Below, one piece after another: positions 1 to 5,741 of a stretch of 5,741 bases of DNA. The translations under genes were made by a program, and so were the position numbers. This DNA comes from Thermoplasmata archaeon. Lineage in GTDB: Archaea; Thermoplasmatota; Thermoplasmata; Lutacidiplasmatales; UBA184. Where the stretch lies: NCBI GenBank assembly GCA_030043865.1, contig JASHWZ010000130.1, positions 1 to 5,741 on the forward strand, read 5' to 3'. The stretch's first letter is position 1, and each line of letters opens with the position of its first letter. The notes below the pieces were generated by a model, which saw only the letters and a program-made list of their open reading frames with translations, was not told where the DNA came from and ran no database searches.

Positions 1-1185
1 GTGTCGATCCCCTGGCTGCGCGAGAAGAAGGGAGCGGACGTCGTCACGCTGACCGTCAACGTCGGCCAGCCGGGCGACCTCGAGCGCGTCCGCGAGAAGG
101 CGGAGGCGTCCGGGGCGTCGAAGGCGTACCTCGTGGACGCGCGCGCGGAGTTCGCCGACGAGTTCATCGCACCCGCCCTGCGGGCGAACGCCCTCTACGA
201 GGGGATCTACCCGCTCAGCACCGCGCTCGCGCGCCCGCTCATCGGCCGCCATCTGGTCGACGTCGCCCGCCGCGAGGGCGCTTCGTACGTCGCCCACGGC
301 TGCACCGGGAAAGGCAACGACCAGGTCCGGTTCGACCTCGCGACGACGAGCCTCGCGCCGGACCTCGAGGTGATCGCGCCGGCCCGTGAGTGGAAGATGA
401 CCCGCGAAGAGGAGGTCGCCTACGCTCAGGCACACGGGATCCCGGTGGCCACCGGCCCGAAGAGCCCCTACAGCACGGACGAGAACCTGTGGGGCCGTTC
501 CGTGGAGTGCGGCGTCCTCGAGGACCCGGCGGTCGAGCCACCCGAGGAGGTCTACGGCTGGACCCGCTCTCCCGAGGAGGCTCCGGACCGCCCGTCCCGC
601 GTCCAGGTCGCGTTCGAGCGGGGCGTGCCGGTCTCGATCGACGGCCGTCGCGCGCCGCTCCACGAGCTGATCGCCCAGCTCAACCGGACGGCCGGCGACG
701 CGGGCGTCGGGCGGATCGACCACCTCGAGTCCCGGGTCGTCGGGATCAAATCGCGCGAGGTCTACGAGTGCCCGGCGGCGGCGGTGCTGATCACCGCGCA
801 CCAGGCGCTCGAGGGCCTCACGCTGCCCCGCGACCTGCTCGACTTCAAGCGGACGGTCGAGCAGCGGTTCGCCCAGATGGTCTACGACGGGTTCTGGTTC
901 TCGCCGCTACGGAACGCGCTCGACGCGTTCATCGCCTCGACGCAGGAGCGGGTCTCCGGCGAGGTGGCCCTCAAGCTCTACAAGGGGTCGGCGAAGGTCG
1001 TCGGACGCCGCTCGCCCTACTCGATCTACCAACACAGCCTCGCGACGTACTCGACCGGTGACCGGTTCCGGCCCGAGATGTCGGAGGGGTTCATCTACGT
1101 CTGGGGGCTCCCCGCCCGGACCTGGGCCGCGATCGGCGCCGCGCCGACCGTCGCCGCAGCACGGGCGGCGAAGTACCGTCCGTAG
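1..1185 (+). CDS. argG: Argininosuccinate synthase, 5' end cut by window edge
   Basis: ArgG joins citrulline and aspartate with ATP to give argininosuccinate, the penultimate step of arginine synthesis, in the cytoplasm. The 394 visible residues show the family landmarks in order: a TVNVGQ-like strand near residues 18-23, GCTGKGNDQVRFD (100-112), EWKMTREEE (about 130-138), YSTDENLWGRSVE (157-169), and near the C-terminus YKGS, then YSIYQHSLATY. The nucleotide-binding SGGLDTS motif, which normally sits just before this point at the N-terminus, is absent. The first base therefore lies inside the gene, the GTG at position 1 is an internal Val codon rather than a start, and about 10-20 residues are missing upstream. 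The length otherwise fits the usual 400-residue family. The stop is TAG at 1183-1185, and argH starts 14 bases later. Identity is very secure; the true start is outside the window. Confidence 0.96.
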   Translation: MSIPWLREKKGADVVTLTVNVGQPGDLERVREKAEASGASKAYLVDARAEFADEFIAPALRANALYEGIYPLSTALARPLIGRHLVDVARREGASYVAHGCTGKGNDQVRFDLATTSLAPDLEVIAPAREWKMTREEEVAYAQAHGIPVATGPKSPYSTDENLWGRSVECGVLEDPAVEPPEEVYGWTRSPEEAPDRPSRVQVAFERGVPVSIDGRRAPLHELIAQLNRTAGDAGVGRIDHLESRVVGIKSREVYECPAAAVLITAHQALEGLTLPRDLLDFKRTVEQRFAQMVYDGFWFSPLRNALDAFIASTQERVSGEVALKLYKGSAKVVGRRSPYSIYQHSLATYSTGDRFRPEMSEGFIYVWGLPARTWAAIGAAPTVAAARAAKYRP

Positions 1186-1188
1186 CGC

Positions 1189-1192
1189 GGAG
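1189..1192 (+). promoter_or_regulatory. Shine-Dalgarno site for argH
   Basis: GGAG lies 7 bases before the ATG at 1200 in the 14-base gap after argG. The next in-frame ATG, at 1209, would be 16 bases away, so this site favours 1200 as the start. Confidence 0.55.
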
Positions 1193-1199
1193 TCCCTCG

Positions 1200-2588
1200 A
1201 TGTCGTCGATGCCAGAGGCGCCGACCGCGCCGTCGTACGTTCGCACGCCCGCGGCCTCGTTCCTGAACTCCCTCGCGGTCGACCGGCCCCTCGCACGGTA
1301 CGACCTCGCCGGGAGCATCGCGCACGTGGAGATGCTCGGAGCGACCGGGGTGATCGCCCCGGCGGACGCGGCGACGATCGTCCGGGGCCTTCGCGACGTC
1401 GCCCGGGAGGTCGCCGCCGGCACCTTCCCCTGGCGTGACGAGCTCGAAGACGTCCACACGAACGTCGAGGTCCGCCTGACCGAGCTCCTCGGGCCCGTGG
1501 GCGGCAAGGTCCACACGGCCCGGAGCCGCAACGACCAGGTCGCTCTCGACGAACGGCTCTACCTCCGCGCGACGATCCGGGACCTCGGCGAGGCGGTCGC
1601 GACGCTCGCGACGGCGCTCCTCGAGTGCGCCGACCGGGAGCGGGAGCTCGTCCTGCCGGGGTACACGCACCTTCAGCGGGCGCAGCCGATCACGGCCGCG
1701 CACTGGCGGCTCGCCCATTTCTGGCGGCTCGAGCGCGACCTCGACCGGCTCCTCGCGACCGCTCGACGGTCGGACGTCTCCCCGCTGGGAGCCGGCGCGC
1801 TCGCCGGCTCGACGCTGACGATCGACCCCGCTCGGACCGCCGAGCGACTCGGCTTCGCGCGGGCGTTCGACAACTCCTTGGACGCGGTCAGCGACCGGGA
1901 CCCGTTCGCCGAGCTGCTGTTCGACCTCGCGTTGCTCGGGGTGCACCTCAGTGCCCTGGGCGAAGACCTCGTCGTGTTCGCGAGCACGGAGTTCGGCTTC
2001 GTCCGACGGACGGCCGCGCTCGGCGGGGGCAGCAGCCTGATGCCCCAGAAGCGCAACCCGGACGTCGCCGAGCTCGCCCGAGGGAAGGCGGGGCGCCAGG
2101 TCGGCGACCTCGTCGCGCTCCTGACGACGCTCAAGGGTCTGCCGCTCGCCTACGACCGCGACCTCCAGGAAGACAAGGCGCCGGTGCTCGACTCGGTCGC
2201 GACCGCGACCGAGACGCTCCGGGCGATGACCCGGCTCGTCCGGGAGCTCGAGTGGGACCCCGACCGCCTGCGCGCGGCCTCGGCCGATCCGGAGCTGTAC
2301 GCGACGGACCGCGCGGAGGAGCTCGTCCGGCGCGGGGTGCCATTCCGCACCGCTCACACCGAAGTGAGCCGCTCGTCGTCCCCGACCGAGGGCCGGACGG
2401 CCCCCGACGCGGTCGACCCTGCCGCGGCCGTCGCCCGGCGCTCCGTCCACGGTGGCCCGGCCCCGTCCGCGGTCGCCGTCCAGTCGCAGGACGCCCACGC
2501 TCGGCTCGCGGCCCACCGCGCCTCCCTCTCCTCGCTCGGCCGGCAGGTCGAGCGCATCGAGGAGCTTCTGAACGAGGAACAGCGATGA
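1200..2588 (+). CDS. argH: Argininosuccinate lyase (unusual C-terminal region)
   Basis: ArgH splits argininosuccinate into arginine and fumarate; it belongs to the aspartase/fumarase superfamily and acts as a homotetramer. The 462-residue protein shows YDLAGSIAHVEML near residues 35-47, HTARSRNDQ (105-113), GYTHLQRAQP (154-163, with His157 in the catalytic position) and the superfamily signature GSSLMPQKRNPD with the serine pair at 278-279. KGLPLAYDRDLQEDK follows. The C-terminal domain departs from the family: between TAH (ending at His386) and DPAAAV (from Asp406) there are only 19 residues, where I recall about 40 in typical enzymes. After GGPAPSAVAVQ (418-428) there is a polar tail of about 34 residues that looks helical. 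Total length is normal because the two differences offset. ATG 1200 is chosen for its ribosome site; ATG 1209 is the alternative. The last base pairs overlap lysW in ATGA. Identity is secure. Confidence 0.95.
   Translation: MSSMPEAPTAPSYVRTPAASFLNSLAVDRPLARYDLAGSIAHVEMLGATGVIAPADAATIVRGLRDVAREVAAGTFPWRDELEDVHTNVEVRLTELLGPVGGKVHTARSRNDQVALDERLYLRATIRDLGEAVATLATALLECADRERELVLPGYTHLQRAQPITAAHWRLAHFWRLERDLDRLLATARRSDVSPLGAGALAGSTLTIDPARTAERLGFARAFDNSLDAVSDRDPFAELLFDLALLGVHLSALGEDLVVFASTEFGFVRRTAALGGGSSLMPQKRNPDVAELARGKAGRQVGDLVALLTTLKGLPLAYDRDLQEDKAPVLDSVATATETLRAMTRLVRELEWDPDRLRAASADPELYATDRAEELVRRGVPFRTAHTEVSRSSSPTEGRTAPDAVDPAAAVARRSVHGGPAPSAVAVQSQDAHARLAAHRASLSSLGRQVERIEELLNEEQR
2574..2578 (+). 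promoter_or_regulatory. Shine-Dalgarno site for lysW
   Basis: GAGGA lies 6 bases before ATG 2585, inside the last codons of argH. It fixes the start of the short lysW gene, which overlaps the argH stop. Confidence 0.6.
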
Positions 2589-2746
2589 CACACTGCCCCG
2601 AATGCGATGCGAAGGTCGAGCGGAACGACAAGGTGCTGGGGGAGGTCTTCCCCTGCCCGGACTGCGGTACGGAGCTCGAGGTGTTCGGCACCTCACCGTT
2701 CGCGGTACAGCCGGCGCCGAAAGAGGCCGAGGACTGGGGTGAGTGA
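2585..2746 (+). CDS. lysW: LysW amino-group carrier protein
   Basis: LysW is a small acidic zinc-binding protein whose C-terminal glutamate forms an isopeptide-like amide with the alpha-amino group of glutamate or alpha-aminoadipate. It protects that group and serves as a handle for the following enzymes. The 53-residue product has two CPxC pairs (CPEC with Cys4 and Cys7, CPDC with Cys24 and Cys27), as expected for the zinc site. It has the GTELEV strand after the second pair and ends in the family hallmark EDWGE, with the acceptor Glu53. Length matches the usual 53-56 residues. The start ATG is embedded in the argH stop (ATGA), with a good ribosome site. The last 8 bases overlap the start of the ligase gene, consistent with carrier and ligase being made together. 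Reading the same frame further upstream gives only an Arg/Pro/Gly-rich shadow of argH, so the gene is the short form. Confidence 0.95.
   Translation: MTHCPECDAKVERNDKVLGEVFPCPDCGTELEVFGTSPFAVQPAPKEAEDWGE
2729..2732 (+). promoter_or_regulatory. Shine-Dalgarno site for lysX/argX
   Basis: GAGG lies 6 bases before GTG 2739, within the lysW codons that specify its C-terminal EDWGE. It supports GTG 2739 as the ligase start rather than any in-frame start further upstream within lysW. Confidence 0.55.
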
Positions 2747-3590
2747 CGGCCTCCGCCTCGGGGTCTTCTACACGATCGTTCGGCCCGAGGAGAAGTGGAT
2801 CCTCGCGGCCGCGGAGTCGCGGGGCCTCGGGGTCGTCCGGATCGACGACGCCGAGGTGACGTTCGGCCTCGACCGGCCGGACGTCGAGGCCGACCTCGTA
2901 CTCAACCGCTCGGTGAGCCATACCCGGGCGCTCTACGCGAGCCGGTGCTTCGCCCACTACGGAATCCCGACGGTCAACGCGCCCGACGTCATCGAGCTCG
3001 CGGGCGACAAGGTCCTCGCCTCGCTCCGGCTCGCCGAGCGGGGCGTCCCGACGCCGAAGACCGTCGTCGCGCTGTCGCCCGAGGCGGCCCTGAAGGCGCT
3101 CGACCGGGTCGGATACCCGGCGGTGCTGAAGCCCCCGGTCGGGTCGTGGGGCCGCCTGATGGCGAAGGTCTCCTCGCCCGAGGAGGCCGAGCAGATCGTC
3201 GAGCACAAGAGCGCGCTGTCGTCGCCCGTGCACTCCGTGTTCTACGTCCAGGAGTACGTGCCGAAGCCCGAGCGCGACCTTCGCGTCTTCGTGGTCGGGC
3301 CCCAGGCGGTCGCGGGGATGTACCGTCGGTCCGCGGACTGGCGCACCAACGCCGCCCGGGGAGGGTCCACCGAGCCGCTGCCGTTGACGCCCGAGCTTCA
3401 GGAGCTCGCGCTCCGCGCGGCGGAGGCGATGGGCGGCGGGGTGCTGGCGGTCGACCTGATGGAGTCGCCGGGAGGGCTCGTCGTCCACGAAGTGAACCCC
3501 ACCCCGGAGTTCAAGGCCCTCACCGCGGTGAGCGGCGCCGACATCGCCGGCGCAATCGTCGACTACGCGGTCGGGGTGGCGCGCCGATGA
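2739..3590 (+). CDS. lysX: LysX/ArgX, [LysW]-glutamate or -aminoadipate ligase (ATP-grasp, RimK-like)
   Basis: This ligase uses ATP to couple the alpha-amino group of glutamate (ArgX) or alpha-aminoadipate (LysX) to the C-terminal Glu of LysW, the committing step. The 283-residue product matches the family length of about 280. It has an N-terminal pre-ATP-grasp domain starting LRLGVFYTIVRPEEKW, then VLKPPVGSWGRLMAKV (Lys131, GSWGR at 135-139) for nucleotide binding. QEYVPKPERDLRVFVVG (171-187), YRRSADWRTNAARGG (195-209), a metal-binding Asp239 region and HEVNPTPEFK (250-259, with Glu251 and Asn253 as likely metal ligands) follow. GTG 2739 is chosen because homology begins there and it has a ribosome site; upstream sequence in frame is a shadow of lysW. 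Linkage to argG and argH favours glutamate as substrate, but the sequence alone does not settle this. It overlaps argC by ATGA. Confidence 0.93.
   Translation: MSDGLRLGVFYTIVRPEEKWILAAAESRGLGVVRIDDAEVTFGLDRPDVEADLVLNRSVSHTRALYASRCFAHYGIPTVNAPDVIELAGDKVLASLRLAERGVPTPKTVVALSPEAALKALDRVGYPAVLKPPVGSWGRLMAKVSSPEEAEQIVEHKSALSSPVHSVFYVQEYVPKPERDLRVFVVGPQAVAGMYRRSADWRTNAARGGSTEPLPLTPELQELALRAAEAMGGGVLAVDLMESPGGLVVHEVNPTPEFKALTAVSGADIAGAIVDYAVGVARR
3573..3579 (+). promoter_or_regulatory. Shine-Dalgarno-like site for argC
   Basis: GGGGTGG lies 7 bases before ATG 3587 inside the end of lysX. Together with the NAD(P)-binding motif starting right after the ATG, it marks 3587 as the start. Confidence 0.5.
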
Positions 3591-4612
3591 AGGCCGCGAT
3601 CGTCGGCGGGTCTGGCTACGTCGGAGGCGAGCTCCTCCGTCTCCTCGTGCGTCATCCCGAGGTCGAGGTCGCCCAAGTGACGTCCGACTCGATGGCGGGA
3701 AAGCCGGTCGGGCGCGCCCACCCAAACCTGCGCAAGGCCACCGATCTAGCGTTCGTGCCGCACTCCGCGCTGCGGCCGGCGGACGTGACGTTCCTCGCCA
3801 CCCCGCACGGCGAGTCGCTGGCGCGGGTGCCCGGCCTCCTCGACGAGGGTGGGATCGTGGTCGACCTCTCCGCCGATTTCCGGCTGCACGACACGGCGGC
3901 GTACCTGCAGTACTATCACCGGGAGCATCCCCGCCCCGACCTCCTCGCGAAGTCGGTCTACGGTCTACCCGAGCTCCATCGCGAGGCACTGCGGGCCGCG
4001 CAGCTGATCGCGGTGCCGGGGTGCATCGCGACCGCGTCGATCCTCGCGCTGCGTCCCCTCGTGGCCGCCCGGCTCCTCGACTCCCGTCCCATCGTCGTCG
4101 ACGCGAAGACCGGTTCGTCCGCGAGCGGGCAGGAGCCCGGCCCCGCCGGCACGCACGCCGAGCGGTCGGGGGCGATGCGAGCCTACGCGGCCGCGGGCCA
4201 CCGGCACACCGCGGAGATCGAGCAGGAGGTCGGCGTCCCGGTCGCGCTCTCGTGCCACGCGGTCGAGGCCGTCCGCGGCGTCCTCGCCACCGGGCACGCC
4301 TTCGTCCTGCGCTCGATGGACGACAAGGAGCTCTGGCGCACCTACCGGGCCGCGTACGGAGCCGAGCCGTTCGTGCGGATCGTGCACGAGACCGACGGGA
4401 TCCACCGGGAGCCCGAGCCGAAGATCCTGTCGGGGACGAACTACTGCGAGGTCGGCTTCGCGAGCGATCCCCACGCCGGCCGGGTCGTCGCGCTCGCGGC
4501 CCTCGACAACCTGATGAAGGGGGCCGCGGGCAACGCGGTCCAGTGCCTCAACGTTCGCGCCGGGTTCCCCGAGACGACCGCCCTCGATTTCCTCGGCCTG
4601 CACCCGATCTAG
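3587..4612 (+). CDS. argC: ArgC/LysY, [LysW]-glutamyl (or -aminoadipyl) phosphate reductase
   Basis: This NADPH-dependent reductase converts the acyl phosphate on LysW-bound glutamate or aminoadipate to the semialdehyde. It is homologous to the classical N-acetyl-glutamyl-phosphate reductase. The 341-residue product opens with MKAAIVGGSGYVGGELLRLL, whose GGSGYVGGE (7-15) is the dinucleotide-binding loop. VPGCIATASIL follows, with catalytic Cys146, then VVDAKTGSSASG and GHRHTAEIEQE (about 204-214) carrying the catalytic histidine. SGTNYCEVGF and LDNLMKGAAGNAVQCLN lie near the C-terminus. The length fits the family at about 345. The GCIATASI and GHRHTAEI versions resemble the carrier-protein (archaeal/Thermus) enzymes more than the N-acetyl type, in line with the lysW and lysX genes beside it. 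The start overlaps the lysX stop (ATGA). The stop is TAG, 9 bases before the kinase gene. Sequence read upstream of 3587 in this frame is a shadow of lysX. Confidence 0.95.
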   Translation: MKAAIVGGSGYVGGELLRLLVRHPEVEVAQVTSDSMAGKPVGRAHPNLRKATDLAFVPHSALRPADVTFLATPHGESLARVPGLLDEGGIVVDLSADFRLHDTAAYLQYYHREHPRPDLLAKSVYGLPELHREALRAAQLIAVPGCIATASILALRPLVAARLLDSRPIVVDAKTGSSASGQEPGPAGTHAERSGAMRAYAAAGHRHTAEIEQEVGVPVALSCHAVEAVRGVLATGHAFVLRSMDDKELWRTYRAAYGAEPFVRIVHETDGIHREPEPKILSGTNYCEVGFASDPHAGRVVALAALDNLMKGAAGNAVQCLNVRAGFPETTALDFLGLHPI

Positions 4613-4621
4613 CGGCGAGCG

Positions 4622-5416
4622 ATGACGCTGGTGGTCAAGGTCGGCGGCGCGTCGGGCAACTCGCTCGGCCCGGTCCTCGACGACCTCGCCTCCCGTACGG
4701 ACTACATCCTCGTGCACGGGGGGTCCGAGCGGGTCGACCGGCTCGGCGAAGCGCTCGGCCGACCCGCAGAGTACTTCACGAGCCCGAGCGGAGCGGTCTC
4801 CCGCCGCAGCGACCCCGCGCACCTCGAGGTCGTCGTGCTCGGACTCGCCGGTGCCGTTCAGACGGAGATCGTCGCGGCGCTGCTCGCGCGCGGCGTCCGG
4901 GCGATCGGCCTCTCGGGGGTCGACGCCGGCCTCGTCCTCGCCCGGCGCAAGGAGGGGGCGCGGGAGGTCGTCGACGGCAAGGTCCTACGCGTCCGGGACG
5001 ATTGGTCCGGCACGGTCGAGCGGGTGGACGGCTCGCTCCTGCGTTCCCTGCTCGGGCTCGGCCTCGTGCCGGTGGTCGGACCGCCGGCCGTCACCGAGCG
5101 CGGGGAGGTCGTCAACGTCGACGCCGACCGGATCGCCGCGGCGGTCGCCGCGGCCGTCGGCGCCGAGGCGCTCGTACTGCTGACGAACGTCCCTGGACTC
5201 CTGCGAGCCAAGGACGACGCGAACTCGCTCGTGCGGGAGGTGCGCCGCGCGGAGCGGGACGCCGCCCTCGCGCGGGCCGAGGGCCGGATGCGCAAGAAGG
5301 TCGCCGCCGCGTTCACGGCGCTCGACGGCGGCGTCCCCCGGGTGGTGATCGCCACCTCCCAGGGCCCCGGACCGGTCGCGCGGGCGCTGGCGGGTGACGG
5401 GACGGTGTTCTCGTGA
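4622..5416 (+). CDS. lysZ: LysZ/ArgB, [LysW]-glutamate or -aminoadipate kinase
   Basis: This amino acid kinase phosphorylates the side-chain carboxyl of the LysW-bound glutamate or aminoadipate, making the substrate of ArgC/LysY. The 264-residue product starts VVKVGG (Lys6, Gly8-Gly9) and has VHGGSE (31-36) and TSPSGAVSRRSD (53-64). AIGLSGVDAGL, VVGPPAVTERGEVVNVDADRIAA (Asn165, Asp167, Asp169), LLTNVPGLL and GRMRKKV (221-227) follow. From memory, the sequence tracks Thermus LysZ along its whole length, including HPGGQVSR and the C-terminal GEGTV end (GDGTV here), so it belongs to the carrier-protein kinases rather than the N-acetylglutamate kinases. It starts 9 bases after argC with only a weak ribosome site (GGCGAG-like), suggesting reinitiation after argC. 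The stop overlaps the aminotransferase start in GTGA. Glutamate is the likelier substrate given the argGH linkage, but use in both pathways is common in archaea. Confidence 0.94.
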   Translation: MTLVVKVGGASGNSLGPVLDDLASRTDYILVHGGSERVDRLGEALGRPAEYFTSPSGAVSRRSDPAHLEVVVLGLAGAVQTEIVAALLARGVRAIGLSGVDAGLVLARRKEGAREVVDGKVLRVRDDWSGTVERVDGSLLRSLLGLGLVPVVGPPAVTERGEVVNVDADRIAAAVAAAVGAEALVLLTNVPGLLRAKDDANSLVREVRRAERDAALARAEGRMRKKVAAAFTALDGGVPRVVIATSQGPGPVARALAGDGTVFS

Positions 5417-5741
5417 CCGACCGACCGCTCGCCCCGATCCACGAGTTCGCTGCCTCTCCCCACCGGTCGCTCACGATCGTCCGGGGGCAGGGCGCCTCCC
5501 TGTGGGACGACCAGGGCCGTCGATTCGTCGACCTCGGCGCGACGCACGGGGCGGGGAGCCTCGGTGCCGCGAACCCCGACGTCGCCGCGGCCGTGGCGGC
5601 CCAGGCACAGCAGCTCGTCCACCTGGGTTCCGGTTACGCGAACCCGGTACGCTCCCAGTTCCTCGACCGGCTGCTCGCGCTGCTCCCTCCGAGCTTCGGT
5701 CGCGTCTTCCTCTCCAACTCCGGCACCGAAGCGGTCGAAGC
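5413..5741 (+). CDS. lysJ: LysJ/ArgD, [LysW]-ornithine/lysine aminotransferase, 3' end cut by window edge
   Basis: This class III PLP enzyme would transfer an amino group from glutamate to the LysW-bound semialdehyde, giving LysW-ornithine or LysW-lysine. Starting at GTG 5413, which overlaps the kinase stop in GTGA, 109 full codons are open to the window end. The visible part shows LTIVRGQGASLWDDQGRRFVDL (about 20-41), the usual N-terminal segment. A glycine-rich GAGSLGAANPDV stretch (46-57) follows, then LLPPSFGRVFLSNSGTEAVE (90-109), in which SGTEA (103-107) is the PLP-phosphate-binding motif. The active-site lysine lies beyond the window, as roughly 280 residues are missing. The sequence resembles Thermus LysJ in RGQGA, LPP and NSGTEA. 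A more distant ArgD or GabT type is possible from the fragment alone, but operon position makes LysJ/ArgD by far the best call. The GTG has only a weak GGTG ribosome site. Confidence 0.9.
   Translation, partial: MTDRPLAPIHEFAASPHRSLTIVRGQGASLWDDQGRRFVDLGATHGAGSLGAANPDVAAAVAAQAQQLVHLGSGYANPVRSQFLDRLLALLPPSFGRVFLSNSGTEAVE

Noticed and set aside
1..3. GTG at the first base as the argG start
   Set aside because: The ArgG nucleotide-binding SGGLDTS motif must precede this point, so the codon is an internal valine and the gene is cut by the window edge.
1186..1199. A promoter or terminator between argG and argH
   Set aside because: The gap is 14 bases with only a ribosome site; there is no room for a promoter, hairpin or T-run.
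1625..2584. Long upstream extension of the lysW frame inside argH
   Set aside because: The sequence is a shadow of argH with Arg/Ala/Pro bias. LysW is a 53-56 residue protein, and ATG 2585 has its own ribosome site.
2795..3586. Possible 264-residue N-terminal extension of argC upstream of ATG 3587
   Set aside because: The upstream part is low-complexity Arg/Gly/Pro sequence from the wrong phase of lysX. The reductase motif begins directly after ATG 3587, and the family has no such extension.
1095..3989. Minus-strand open frame of 964 codons opposite argH, lysW, lysX and the start of argC
   Set aside because: It is long only because the high third-position GC of the plus-strand genes removes stop codons from the opposite phase, and argH and lysX share the same phase. 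The product is Arg/Gly/Pro/Asp-rich without recognisable motifs, and the plus strand carries well-defined enzymes throughout.
4021..5397. Plus-strand frame of 458 codons spanning argC and lysZ
   Set aside because: It is an out-of-frame shadow, extremely rich in Arg, Gly and Pro with no motif, covering two clear enzymes.
4858..5622. Minus-strand frame of 254 codons opposite lysZ and lysJ
   Set aside because: It is Ser/Thr/Arg/Ala-rich shadow sequence without motifs, lying across the junction of two well-supported plus-strand genes.

Overview
This is a very GC-rich window (roughly 70% by eye, with strong G/C preference at third codon positions). It is packed with seven co-directional plus-strand genes that form one continuous arginine-type biosynthetic operon. 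There is no intergenic space larger than 14 bases. No RNA gene, mobile element, CRISPR array, terminator or clear promoter was seen. Both ends cut through genes.

Layout: argG, argininosuccinate synthase, 5' end missing (1-1185); argH, argininosuccinate lyase (1200-2588); lysW, a 53-residue amino-group carrier protein ending in EDWGE (2585-2746); lysX/argX, an ATP-grasp ligase that loads an amino acid onto LysW (2739-3590); argC/lysY, the semialdehyde-forming reductase (3587-4612); argB/lysZ, the [LysW]-amino acid kinase (4622-5416); and the start of argD/lysJ, a class III PLP aminotransferase (5413 to the window end).

How they work together: in the LysW route, known from Thermus, Sulfolobus and other archaea, the alpha-amino group of glutamate (arginine branch) or alpha-aminoadipate (lysine branch) is joined to the C-terminal Glu of LysW by LysX/ArgX. 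The bound side chain is then phosphorylated (LysZ/ArgB), reduced (ArgC/LysY) and transaminated (LysJ/ArgD). A LysK/ArgE-type hydrolase would release ornithine or lysine. ArgG and ArgH complete arginine from citrulline. Having argG and argH first in the same transcription unit argues that this set serves arginine with LysW-glutamate as intermediate. The enzymes downstream of LysX are often shared, so a dual lysine/arginine role is possible. The release hydrolase and ornithine carbamoyltransferase are not in view and would be expected further downstream or elsewhere.

Organism: carrier-protein arginine synthesis joined to argGH is an arrangement I associate mainly with archaea. The proteins lack the strongly acidic composition of haloarchaea. 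A high-GC non-halophilic archaeon is the best guess, but a bacterium of the Deinococcus-Thermus or Chloroflexi kind cannot be excluded from this sequence alone.

The pathway is known, so I do not see an undescribed system here. The points most worth a second look are an apparently shortened C-terminal segment in ArgH, the substrate-loop sequence of LysX/ArgX, and the overlap that places the ligase start inside the codons for the functional C-terminus of LysW.
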